This document shows positions 25,792-34,639 of a DNA stretch of 57,276 nt, piece by piece. Below the pieces are notes generated by a model. That model did no database searches. It was not told the origin of the DNA and was given only the letters and a program-made list of their open reading frames with translations. Origin of the DNA: a bacterium (GTDB lineage: Bacteria; UBA10199; DSSB01); contig DATEDP010000113.1 in assembly GCA_035281585.1 (NCBI GenBank), positions 1 through 57,276 on the forward strand, given 5' to 3'. Both the position numbers and the translations under genes were made by a program. Position 1 is the first letter of the stretch. Each line of letters opens with the position of its first letter.

Positions 25792-26280
25792 TCAATTCGG
25801 GCGCTTGGCCTTCAAGCTCGATTTCCATTCGATACGCTCGGCTCGGCGCCTTTGGCCTTCTTCAAATCGGCGTTTTTCGTCGGGCGTTTCGGGCAGGACC
25901 TGGGGGATATCGCAGGGCCGGCCGGCCTCATCCAGGGCCACGAAAGTCATGTAGGCGCTGGCGGTGTGGCGGCGCTCGCCGGTGATGGGATTTTCCGATT
26001 CGATCTTGACCCCAATCTCCATCGAGGTCCGGTGAGTGTAGTTGACCGAGGCCTTGAGCACGACGATGTCGCCGAGCTTGATCGGCGAGATGAAGTGCAG
26101 CGCGTCCATGCTGGCGGTGACCGTGGCCCGCCGGCAATGGCGGCTGGAGACGATGGCGGCCGCGATGTCGGCCCAGGACATGATCCGTCCGCCGAAGATG
26201 GTGCCGAGAGCGTTGGTGTCGCTGGGCAAGACCAGGTGGGTGAATTCGGCGGAGGAGGCGGAGACGGGTTTGGCTTCCAT
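25792..26280 (-). CDS. Acyl-CoA thioesterase, hotdog fold (YciA-like)
   Basis: This 162-residue single hotdog domain has PSDTNALGTIFGGRIMSWAD, the catalytic Asn/Asp region, and SMDALHFISPIKLGDIVVLKA. It hydrolyses acyl-CoA. It lies between the ubiB-family and tonB genes on the same strand. Confidence 0.87.
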   Translation of the reverse strand: MEAKPVSASSAEFTHLVLPSDTNALGTIFGGRIMSWADIAAAIVSSRHCRRATVTASMDALHFISPIKLGDIVVLKASVNYTHRTSMEIGVKIESENPITGERRHTASAYMTFVALDEAGRPCDIPQVLPETPDEKRRFEEGQRRRAERIEWKSSLKAKRPN

Positions 26281-26302
26281 GCGGGCTCCTGTGCGGCGCC
26301 GC

Positions 26303-28030
26303 TTATTTTCCGCGAATCAAGTTGACCGCGCAAAGAAATCCGAAGAAACCGGCGCCGTAATAGGCCCATTCGTAATGGGAAATCCCTTGTTTTTGCAAGA
26401 GGTATCCCAGGTTGAGCCCGCCCAGGGCGAGAAAGATATAGCTCAAGCGGTGGAGGGCGGAGCGCAGTCCGAGCGCGTCGCGGCTCGCGGTCTTCGAGAC
26501 CACCGCCAGCTCGCCCTTGTTGAGCAAGCGGAGCGTCCGCTCCAGCTCGGTCGGCAGCTTGAGATAGCCGAGCAGGACTTCCTTGACCACGTCGAGCACC
26601 AGGTCGGCGAAGGTTCGGTCCTTCCCGAGGACGAACTTCTCGGCGTAAGGGATGATGATCGAGACCGGGTTCAAGTCGGAGTCGAGGTGGGTCGTCAGTC
26701 CGACCAGCAGGATCAGGCTTCGTTCGAGCAAGGCCCAATCCTTGGGCACGTTGAAGGTGTTGAAGAGGTCCTTCAGCGAAATGTCGAGCTTGCGGAATTC
26801 GAGGACGTCCTCGAGCCGCTGGAATTTGCTGAACTGGAGGCTCTTGATCTCCTCGAGGTCGAGGTCCTTGAGCCTTTCGTAGAAGAACTCGACGATCTTG
26901 TCGAAGACCGCCTCATCCTGGGTTTTGGCGATGAAGCCCATGTCCTTCATCGCCTGGCTGATCACCTGGTTGTCGCGCTTGATGATGCCTTCGAAGAACT
27001 TGGCGATGCCCTTGCGCATCGGCTCGGAGATTCGGGCCACCGCGCCGAAATCCATCATGATGATCTTGGGCACCAGCCGCTTCTCACGAAAAACCCGCGG
27101 GGCCTCGCCCTCGTTTTCGGCCTCGACTTGGACCTCGACCTCTTCCTCCGCCGCCTGGACCAGGAAATTTCCGGGATGGGGGTCGGCGTGATAGACGCCG
27201 TCGAGAAAGATCTGCTTGCAGTAGGCGTGGATCAGCTTGGTCGCGACGTCGCGGGGCTCGAGGCCGAGCTCGCGCAGCGCCTTGACGTTGCGGATCTTCA
27301 CCCCCTCCATGAATTCCAGAGTCAGGACCCGCGAGGTCGAGAGCCCCCAATGGACCTTGGGGAAGAGCAGGTCCTTCTCGGCGGCGAAATTCTGGGCCAG
27401 CAGCTCGAGGTTCCCGCCTTCCTTCTTGAAGTCGAGCTCGTCCAGGACCACCTCGCGGATCTCGGCGTAGGTCTTCTTCAACCCATACTGCGGGAAGATC
27501 AGATGGAGCAGGGAGAAGATCCGTTTCAGCGCCTTGAGGTCGATGCGGACCGTTTCCTCGATGTCGGGGTACTGCACCTTGACCGCCAGCTTGCGGCCCT
27601 CGGCGCTCCAGGCGGCATGGACCTGGCCGAGCGAGGCGCTGGCGATGGCTTGGCGTTCGAAGCGGGCGAAGAAGGCCTCCGGCGGCTTGCCGAACTCTTC
27701 GCGAAAGCGGCGTTCGATTTCGGAGTAGGGCGCCGGCGGCACCGAGTCTTGGAGGCCCTCCAACTCCTCGGTATAGGCCTTGGGCAGAAAATGGGTCATG
27801 ATGCTGATCATCTGCCCGACTTTGATAAAGAGGCCTTTCCACTCCAAGATGCTGGCCTTGATCTGGCGGGCACTCTTGAGGTGGGTTGCTTGCCAGCGCG
27901 ATTCCAGCCGGGTTTCGCCGAAGACCTTGCTCAGCAAGACCAGGCTCAGGTAACGGGTCAGCACCGTGAGGGTCAGCCAGTAGACCTTAAGGAATCGGAT
28001 GCGGCTGGGTTTTGCCGAGGCCATGTCCAT
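26303..28030 (-). CDS. ABC1/AarF/UbiB family atypical kinase
   Basis: This 575-residue protein has the family KxGQ-type motif (IKVGQMISIMTHFLP), the ALA-type nucleotide loop ASASLGQVHAA, the catalytic HADPHPGNFLV and the metal-binding MDFGAVARIS. The C-terminal 40 residues form one or two membrane helices. Members support ubiquinone/lipid metabolism as ATPases. The substrate is not identifiable here. Confidence 0.88.
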   Translation of the reverse strand: MDMASAKPSRIRFLKVYWLTLTVLTRYLSLVLLSKVFGETRLESRWQATHLKSARQIKASILEWKGLFIKVGQMISIMTHFLPKAYTEELEGLQDSVPPAPYSEIERRFREEFGKPPEAFFARFERQAIASASLGQVHAAWSAEGRKLAVKVQYPDIEETVRIDLKALKRIFSLLHLIFPQYGLKKTYAEIREVVLDELDFKKEGGNLELLAQNFAAEKDLLFPKVHWGLSTSRVLTLEFMEGVKIRNVKALRELGLEPRDVATKLIHAYCKQIFLDGVYHADPHPGNFLVQAAEEEVEVQVEAENEGEAPRVFREKRLVPKIIMMDFGAVARISEPMRKGIAKFFEGIIKRDNQVISQAMKDMGFIAKTQDEAVFDKIVEFFYERLKDLDLEEIKSLQFSKFQRLEDVLEFRKLDISLKDLFNTFNVPKDWALLERSLILLVGLTTHLDSDLNPVSIIIPYAEKFVLGKDRTFADLVLDVVKEVLLGYLKLPTELERTLRLLNKGELAVVSKTASRDALGLRSALHRLSYIFLALGGLNLGYLLQKQGISHYEWAYYGAGFFGFLCAVNLIRGK

Positions 28031-28097
28031 GATGCTCCGCGCCGGACATTACCCAAGCGCTAGGAGCCCGGCAAGCGGATGTGCTAGGGTTTTTCTT

Positions 28098-28652
28098 ATG
28101 CTGATCCATGTGAACGCCATCCCCGAGGAGGGGCAAATCCTGGAGCTGAATCGCGAGGCCGGCTGGTTTCCGGGACTGATCCGCCGGAAGTTCCCCGATT
28201 TGAACCCCGAAGCCGAATCGGCCGAGGGCGAAATCGAGATCCACAAGACCATGCAGAACATCTCGCTGGCCGGCGGCCTCCGCCTTCGCTTGAAGCCGGT
28301 CTGCGCCCGCTGCGGCCAAGCCTTCGAAGCCGACTTGGAAATCCCGATCCAGCGCCACTTGGTCCCCTATTTCGCCGGTCCCCGCGAGGAGCTGCTCAGC
28401 GAGGAGGAGGAGATCGAGCTCAGCGCCGAGGACCTCGATTTCAGCTTTTACCACGGCGAGGAGATCGACCTGGGCGAGATATTGGGCGAGGAGATCACCC
28501 TAGCCCTGCCGATGCGCTTTCTCTGCCGCGAGGATTGCAGGGGGCTTTGCCCGCGCTGCGGCCAGAACCTCAATCAAGGCGACTGCTCTTGCGACCAGCG
28601 GGACGAGTTTTCCCCCTTTTCGGCCCTCAAGGACTTGAAATTGAAATCCTAA
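28098..28652 (+). CDS. DUF177 (YceD-like) protein
   Basis: This 184-residue protein has the DUF177 layout: an N-terminal beta region, CARCGQAFEADLEIP, acidic EEEIELSAEDLDFSFYHGEEIDL, then LALPMRFLCREDCRGLCPRCGQNLN and CSC. The cysteine pairs suggest zinc binding. YceD affects 23S rRNA accumulation in plants and bacteria and is normally followed by rpmF. Here rpmF does not follow, and the next gene is a surface protein. Confidence 0.83.
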   Translation: MLIHVNAIPEEGQILELNREAGWFPGLIRRKFPDLNPEAESAEGEIEIHKTMQNISLAGGLRLRLKPVCARCGQAFEADLEIPIQRHLVPYFAGPREELLSEEEEIELSAEDLDFSFYHGEEIDLGEILGEEITLALPMRFLCREDCRGLCPRCGQNLNQGDCSCDQRDEFSPFSALKDLKLKS

Positions 28653-28738
28653 AAAACACTTGGAATCCGGGCCTTTCTTCGTTAAACCGGCGCCGTGCAC
28701 TCAAGGGGCGAGATCCATCTCAACACCGGAGAGAGACT

Positions 28739-30661
28739 ATGAAATTGACGTTGAAAACGCTGGTGGCTGCCCTGGCATTCGCTTCGGCCGGAGCGACGGT
28801 TCAAGCCCAAACCTTGTTTCAAAACAGCAACGGACCCTGCGAGTTCGAGCCGGTGATCTGCGCCAGCGACGCATGCACTTCTTTTCCCGATGCCCTGAGC
28901 CTCGCTTGCCGCTTCATCAATGAGGACGAGACTTTCAGCGGCGCCGACTTCAACGGCGACGGTTTCGCCGACTGCGTGGCGCTTCGGCCCGAGACTTCCT
29001 CAGCCCCGACACCCAACCTGAGTGTCCTGATCAACCGGGCGGCGGGAGCCACCGCGTGCGAGCCGGGACCGGGCGATCAATTCAACACCTCGCTCGACTA
29101 CGATCTGAGCGTGCTCGACGAGGATTCGGGCAACGTCGTTGCCGGGAACTTGGACAGCGGCAACGCCGATATCGGGGTCGCCTCGACGGAAACCGACGAG
29201 CTGCTCCAAGTCCTCAATCCGGGAGCCGGCTTTGGACCCGACGGCAGCATCCTGGTGCCGGTGGGAGCCGATTACGCCCTGGCCGGACGATTCCAAGAGG
29301 TTCCCAACGTTTTTTCGGGGGAACGCAATACGGCGCTTTTTGACTGCAATGGCGATGACGCGCTCGACGCGGTGGTGTTGGTGGAGGACCAGACGCCGGA
29401 AGCCAGCCCGATCGCCTCGGCCCGAATCAACATCCTGCGAAACAACGGATCGGGCCTGCAAAATTTGGCCGGGGCCGCCGACTCGGTGCCGCTCAACGTC
29501 TTCTGGAGCCCCGCCGGCGGGGGTGAATTCTTGGACAACGCCACCTTGACCATCGGCGATTTCGACAACGACGGCGACCTGGACGTCGCCGCCGCCATCG
29601 ACGTGCACAACGACAGCGGTCCGACCGAGCAGGTGGTCAACGTTTGCCTCAATAACGGCTCTTGCGGCTTCACCTGCGACGACCCGCCGACCATCGACCT
29701 GTTTGCCGCTCATCCCGGCGACAATCCCGAGCCGTCTTCGGTCGAGGCCGGGGACTTCAATGGCGACAACAACACCGACCTCGTCGTCGCGATGCCCGAG
29801 CTGACTTTGCCGACTCCGGCGCCCCAGGGCTTGCAGTATTATTTTGGCGACGGGACCGGGAATTTTCCCAACACCCAATTCGTCGGCTATCCCCTTGCCG
29901 GGGTCCTAAGCTTGGATCTTAGCGCCCTCAGCACCGGCTGCTACAATAACGACAACGTCCGCGATGTGGCGGTAGTCTCGACCGACGCCGAAAGCCTCTT
30001 CAACAACGTCGGAGTCTTCACTTCCGATGGCTCGGGTGGATTGAATTCTCCGATCGCCCTCATTATCGGCGGCACCTTCGCCGATGGAATCGACACCGCC
30101 GATTTCGACCAAGCCGGCGGCGATGACATTATGGTGCTAGCCGACATTCCGCCCGGTCCCGACCGGAATGCCGTCATCTTCATGAACGGCTTGGAAACGG
30201 TGGGCGCCATTGCCGGTGCCGATCAGACGGCGGACTTGAACCAGGCCGTCGCCGTCTCCGGCGCCAGCTGCACCGTGACCCCGGAGATCACCCAGCCTTT
30301 TTCGGATCCGGCCAGCTTCGAGGTGATCTGGACAGTCAACCCGGCCGCCGGCGCGACCTTGAGCGGCGCCGATACCTTGACCCCGACCTTCACCGCGACC
30401 GCCCCGGGCGCTTACACCTTGACCTTGAGCTGCCGCACTCGCTGCACCACCATCGTCACCGACACCAAGACGGTCACGGCCGGAGGGATTCCGGTTCCCA
30501 CGCCCACGCCGACGCCAACGCCGGTCCTCACCCAAGGTGGGTGCCTGGCCGATTTGAGCCCGACCGCCGCCAGGCCCTCGGTTTGGGCTTGGATCGGGGC
30601 TGGCTTGAGCCTGGGCGGCGCCTGGCTTCAGGGCCGGCGGCGGAAGCTAAAAACCCGTTAA
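28739..30661 (+). CDS. FG-GAP/VCBS repeat surface protein with GGC sorting signal
   Basis: This 640-residue exported protein has a signal peptide ending GATVQAQ. Several calcium-loop FG-GAP/VCBS-type repeats follow (DFNGDGFADCVAL, DFDNDGDLDVAAA, DFNGDNNTDLVVA), then a PKD-like beta domain, a Pro/Thr linker (PTPTPTPTP), and a C terminus QGGCLADLS + hydrophobic helix + GRRRKLKTR. That tail is a tripartite sorting signal like those cut by exosortase/myxosortase-type enzymes. The start at 28739 gives the complete signal peptide. Ligand unknown. Confidence 0.78.
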   Translation: MKLTLKTLVAALAFASAGATVQAQTLFQNSNGPCEFEPVICASDACTSFPDALSLACRFINEDETFSGADFNGDGFADCVALRPETSSAPTPNLSVLINRAAGATACEPGPGDQFNTSLDYDLSVLDEDSGNVVAGNLDSGNADIGVASTETDELLQVLNPGAGFGPDGSILVPVGADYALAGRFQEVPNVFSGERNTALFDCNGDDALDAVVLVEDQTPEASPIASARINILRNNGSGLQNLAGAADSVPLNVFWSPAGGGEFLDNATLTIGDFDNDGDLDVAAAIDVHNDSGPTEQVVNVCLNNGSCGFTCDDPPTIDLFAAHPGDNPEPSSVEAGDFNGDNNTDLVVAMPELTLPTPAPQGLQYYFGDGTGNFPNTQFVGYPLAGVLSLDLSALSTGCYNNDNVRDVAVVSTDAESLFNNVGVFTSDGSGGLNSPIALIIGGTFADGIDTADFDQAGGDDIMVLADIPPGPDRNAVIFMNGLETVGAIAGADQTADLNQAVAVSGASCTVTPEITQPFSDPASFEVIWTVNPAAGATLSGADTLTPTFTATAPGAYTLTLSCRTRCTTIVTDTKTVTAGGIPVPTPTPTPTPVLTQGGCLADLSPTAARPSVWAWIGAGLSLGGAWLQGRRRKLKTR

Positions 30662-30727
30662 TTTTGCTTGTGTTCTGGGATCGCCTTTTTTAAAACAAGG
30701 CCTGATTTCCCCGAGGAAAAGGAGCCC

Positions 30728-32527
30728 ATGGGTCTGTTCTTTCGCCAGCACGGACGTTCGCTAAGCTATACCCTGTTGCCGGTCCTTTTCCTGCTGCTGT
30801 CGGTTCTCTTCATTCAGTTCACTCCTCGTTCCTCCCAATCGGTTCCGGGGGACGCTTGCAATGGGGATTCCGACTGTTGCACCACCAGCGGCTGCTCGGA
30901 AATCTGCCTCGACGGCATCTGCGAGCCGACCAACGTCGGCTGCGAAGACGGCGACGTCTTCTTTGCCGCCGACGGCGAATGCATTTGCCTCATCGACGGT
31001 GAGGAGGTCGGGAAGTGCATCCAATGCGCCACCGACCAGATCTTCTTCGACGGCCTTTGCGGCAGCCTCTGCGTCGCCGGCGAAGATCCCAGCGCCACCG
31101 GCTGCATCGACACCCAAGGCGGCTGCCTTGCAAGCTTGAGCGGAAAGGGAAATATGCGAATCGGACAACATTGGCTATGGGGGATGATCCTGATGCTACC
31201 GATCTTCTATTTGACTCGGCGAATGGCTAAGAAGGGCCTGGCCCTGGCCTTGTTACTGGGTTTGAGCGCCGTGAGTTTCCAGGCCCAGGCCCTGACGACC
31301 TCCTTCTCGGTCAATACCTTCAACCCGACGGTCGACGATTCGGACTACTTCACGATCTACAGCTCGCCGACCATGCTCCAGCGTAATTTCCACGTCGGCT
31401 TCTATCTGGATTACGCTCACCAGCCCTATGAGTTCGGCAACGCCGATTTCGACCGGACCGCCGGCGTCGTCGATCACCTGCTGACCGGCAACATCGTCGG
31501 CAGCGTCGGCGTCCTCGACTGGATGACCGTCGGATTGCAGATCCCGATTTATTTCTGGGAAGGGCTCCGCGCTCCCGTCATCCTGGGCGGCGACGAAAAC
31601 AACTTCGACATCGGCGACATCCAGCTGGTCCTGAAGTTCCGGCTCCTCGACCGCGAGACCAAGCATGTCGGCATCGCGATCCTGCCTTTCATTTACTTCC
31701 CGACCTCCTCGGGCGCTTCGGATTTTCTGGGCAACGGCAGCTTCGCCGGCGGCGCCAAGGTCGTCATCGACGGCAAGATCAAGGATCGGGTGACCCTGGC
31801 CCTCAACGTCGGCTACCTCGCCCGCGACCGGGTGGTCGACATCGGCGGAAACGTGCTGAACGACCAATTCCTGGCCGGCTTCGGCATCAGCGTCGACATC
31901 CTCAAGGAGCGCCTGAAGTTCATCGGTGAGGTCGACATGGCCACGGTGACCAGCGACTTCTTCACCCGCCGGACGACGCCGGCCGAGGCGCGGGGCGGCT
32001 TCCGCTACACCTGGGCCAAGAACCACGACATCAACGCCGGCGCCGGCTTCGGCCTCAGCAACGGCATCGGCAGCCCCGACTACCGGCTCTTCGTCGGCTA
32101 CACCTACACCAAGCGGCCGGTGGCCGACGTGACCGCGCCGCCGCCCGAGATCTCCGAAGTCCAGGTCGGCGACGAATTGACCGCCCAAGACAAAATCTAC
32201 TTCGAATTCGACAAGGCGGTGATCCGCGACATCAGCAAGCCGACCTTGGATAAGATCGCCGGCTTCATGAAAGCCCACCCCGAGATCACCAAGGTCAAGA
32301 TCGACGGCTACACCTGCGACCTTGGCACCAATCGTTACAATGATCGTCTATCCCAACGCCGGGCTCAGGCCGCCGCGACGTACCTTGAAGGGCAAGGCAT
32401 CGATCCGAGCCGCATCGGGACGGTGACCGGCTTCGGCGAGGCCAACCCGCTGGTGCCCAACACCGACGAGCCTAACCGCGAGCAGAACCGCCGCGTGCAG
32501 ATCTTCGTCGAGTCGGTCAGTCGCTAG
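30728..32527 (+). CDS. Cys-rich protein fused in frame to OmpA-family porin
   Basis: This 599-residue ORF has AAAGGAG before its ATG. Residues 1-30 are a signal/anchor. Residues about 35-140 are Cys-rich. QGGCLASLS + hydrophobic helix + TRRMAKK is a sorting signal like those of both neighbours. It is followed immediately by a second signal peptide (ALALLLGLSAVSFQAQA), a beta-barrel of about 270 residues, and a C-terminal OmpA peptidoglycan-binding domain (IYFEFDKAVIRD, RLSQRRAQAA, GFGEANP, NRRVQIFVE). It reads as two genes joined without a stop. An internal ATG at 31223 could start the porin separately, though no ribosome site is visible there. Confidence 0.75.
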   Translation: MGLFFRQHGRSLSYTLLPVLFLLLSVLFIQFTPRSSQSVPGDACNGDSDCCTTSGCSEICLDGICEPTNVGCEDGDVFFAADGECICLIDGEEVGKCIQCATDQIFFDGLCGSLCVAGEDPSATGCIDTQGGCLASLSGKGNMRIGQHWLWGMILMLPIFYLTRRMAKKGLALALLLGLSAVSFQAQALTTSFSVNTFNPTVDDSDYFTIYSSPTMLQRNFHVGFYLDYAHQPYEFGNADFDRTAGVVDHLLTGNIVGSVGVLDWMTVGLQIPIYFWEGLRAPVILGGDENNFDIGDIQLVLKFRLLDRETKHVGIAILPFIYFPTSSGASDFLGNGSFAGGAKVVIDGKIKDRVTLALNVGYLARDRVVDIGGNVLNDQFLAGFGISVDILKERLKFIGEVDMATVTSDFFTRRTTPAEARGGFRYTWAKNHDINAGAGFGLSNGIGSPDYRLFVGYTYTKRPVADVTAPPPEISEVQVGDELTAQDKIYFEFDKAVIRDISKPTLDKIAGFMKAHPEITKVKIDGYTCDLGTNRYNDRLSQRRAQAAATYLEGQGIDPSRIGTVTGFGEANPLVPNTDEPNREQNRRVQIFVESVSR

Positions 32528-32572
32528 TATTTTCAAAAAGGGCTCGGGCAAAATCAGGTAAGGAATAGCGCC

Positions 32573-34495
32573 ATGCGAATCCTCTTGCGCAGGATGGCCA
32601 TCATCCTGGTATGTTCTCTCGTCTTTGCCGGAACCAAAGCCCAAGCGGCCCCCGGCAACCTCGATTTCAATTTCGGGATCCAGGGCCTGGTTCTCACCGA
32701 TCCCCACGACATTTTGACCGGGACACCGGGGATTAACGCCGCTCTCGCGGTGGCGATCCATCCGCCGGGCGACCCCAACGAGGGGAAGATCGTCGCCGTG
32801 GGCTTCACTCAAACGGCCGTCCACGACTTCACCCTGGCCCGTTACAACCCTGACGGTTCGCTCGATACCTCTTTCGGAACCAACGGAGTGATCGAAACCG
32901 ATATCGCCGGCGATGATTTGGCAACGGCGGCCCTGATCTATCCGCCCGGGGATCCCAACGCCGGCAAGATCCTGGCGGCTGGAACCTCCATCGAGGACCC
33001 GCCGAACAGCTTCGCCTTGGCTCGCTACTGTCCCAATGGAGCTTTGGACGATGGCGCGAACTGCGGCGATCAGGCTTTTGGCAGCGGCGGAACGGTGACC
33101 ACCGAGCTCGGCAGCGGCGACAGCCGAGTCCTGGGACTGGCATTTCAGGCCGACGGCAAGATTGTGGCCGCCGGCTATTCCGAAGCCGACGGCACCCGCG
33201 ATTTCGCCTTGGCCCGTTACAACTCCGACGGATCCTTGGACGGCACTTTCAATCCCGCGGGATCGCCGCCCGGGACGGTCCTGACCGACTTCGCCGGCGG
33301 TGCCGACGAGGCCCGCGGCGTGGCGGTCTATCCGGCGGGCGATGCGAATGAAGGCAAAATCCTTGCCGCCGGCTTCGCCACCGAGGGCGAGGAGAACCTG
33401 GCCTTTGCGCGCTATTGCCCCGACGGCAGCCTCGATTCCGGAAGCTGTGGCGGCAGCGCCTTCAACTCGACCGGCGAGCGGGTGATCGATGTCGGGGATG
33501 CCGATCAATTGACGTCGCTGGCGCTTCAAGCCGACGGCAAGGCGGTCGGCGCCGGCTTCGCCAACAACGGCAGCGACGATGATGTCGTCCTGGTTCGAGT
33601 TTGCGGCGACGGCAGCCTGGACGACGGCTCGGCCTGCGGCGCCGGTTTCGGCAGCGGCGGCATCGTCGTCACCGAAGCGATCGACGGCAGCGCCGACAAA
33701 GCCAATGCCTTGGCCATCCAAGCCGACGGCAAGATCTTGGCGGCCGGCTCCTCCGACGCCAACGGCTTCGGCGACGATTTCGCACTTTTGCGCTATGGCA
33801 GCGGAGGGGATCTCGACTTCGGCTTCGGCCAAGCCGGAATCGTCCTCCAGGATTTTTCCTGCCTCTGCAGCGATTCGGCCGCGCGATCGATGGCCCTTCA
33901 GACCGATGGTAAAATCGTCCTTTCCGGAGCCTCCGATGCCGGTTCGGCCAGCGCCTTCAATAATTTCGCCTTGGCCCGCTTCCTCGGCGACAGCGCCGAG
34001 CCCTTCACGCCGACCGCCGATTTGGCGGTGACGCTCTCGGCCGATCCGGCCGATGCGCAGAGCGGGGACTTGGTAACCTTCACCGCGGTGGTGACCAACC
34101 AAGGGCCGGATGCGGTTTCCGAGGTGACGCTGAGCACCTTATTGCTCGGATCATTCAGCGGGCTGGCGGCCGCTCCCGAAACCTGCACGATCGGCGAGGG
34201 TGCGGTGAGCTGTGCCTTGGGCGAGCTGGACAACGGAGCCTCGGCGACGGTCACCTTGAACCTCAAGGTCGCGGCCTTGCCCTTCAGCCTCGTTTCCACT
34301 GTGAGCGGGAGCGTGATCGATTCGAACAACGCCAACAATCAGGCGGCCCTGACGTTGGTGAATCCAGGCGAGGGTGGGGGCGACGGAGGTTGCCGCTTGA
34401 ATCCCAGGGGCGACGCTAAGGCGAGCCCGGTCTGGCTGGGGCTTCTATTCACGATTTCTTTGCTGCTTTGGGCCCGAAAACTTATCCCCCTTTGA
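32573..34495 (+). CDS. Delta-60 repeat surface protein with DUF11 and GGC sorting signal
   Basis: This 640-residue protein has a signal peptide (VFAGTKAQA). At least seven delta-60 type repeats follow (patterns such as LARYNPDGSLDTSFGTNG and ALQADGKIVAAG), then a DUF11-type Ig-like domain (DLAVTLSADPADAQSGD, VTNQGPDAVSEVTL), and GDGGCRLNP + hydrophobic helix + ARKLIPL. The last codons and the TGA stop lie inside a palindromic repeat, so the natural basic tail may have been cut short by its insertion. It is probably an extracellular beta-propeller attached at the surface. Confidence 0.78.
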   Translation: MRILLRRMAIILVCSLVFAGTKAQAAPGNLDFNFGIQGLVLTDPHDILTGTPGINAALAVAIHPPGDPNEGKIVAVGFTQTAVHDFTLARYNPDGSLDTSFGTNGVIETDIAGDDLATAALIYPPGDPNAGKILAAGTSIEDPPNSFALARYCPNGALDDGANCGDQAFGSGGTVTTELGSGDSRVLGLAFQADGKIVAAGYSEADGTRDFALARYNSDGSLDGTFNPAGSPPGTVLTDFAGGADEARGVAVYPAGDANEGKILAAGFATEGEENLAFARYCPDGSLDSGSCGGSAFNSTGERVIDVGDADQLTSLALQADGKAVGAGFANNGSDDDVVLVRVCGDGSLDDGSACGAGFGSGGIVVTEAIDGSADKANALAIQADGKILAAGSSDANGFGDDFALLRYGSGGDLDFGFGQAGIVLQDFSCLCSDSAARSMALQTDGKIVLSGASDAGSASAFNNFALARFLGDSAEPFTPTADLAVTLSADPADAQSGDLVTFTAVVTNQGPDAVSEVTLSTLLLGSFSGLAAAPETCTIGEGAVSCALGELDNGASATVTLNLKVAALPFSLVSTVSGSVIDSNNANNQAALTLVNPGEGGGDGGCRLNPRGDAKASPVWLGLLFTISLLLWARKLIPL

Positions 34496-34610
34496 AAAAG
34501 GGGGATCAAGGGGGATTTAAAGCGGTCGCTGGAGGAAAAAGCCTAGGAATCGAAGCTCATTGCGTTGCAACGTCTTTAAATCCCCTCAGCCCCCCTTTTT
34601 CAAAGGGGGT
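34486..34610. repeat. Palindromic element family A, copy 2
   Basis: It has the same inverted ends as the 21873 copy (CCCCCTTTGAAAAAGGGGG and complement), with GGGGGATTTAAAG and TTTAAATCCCC inside. It begins within the 3' end of the delta-60 gene and supplies its stop codon. Confidence 0.8.
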
Positions 34611-34639
34611 AAGGTCGCAAAAGAATTTTTCATCGGCGA

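Noticed and set aside
26042-28063. 673-codon open frame antisense to the thioesterase and UbiB-family genes
   Set aside because: Shadow of two confidently identified genes in GC-rich DNA. No domain seen.
32348-34102. 584-codon open frame antisense to the OmpA and delta-60 genes
   Set aside because: Its Gly/Ala/Val/Arg repeats simply mirror the delta-60 repeats on the sense strand.
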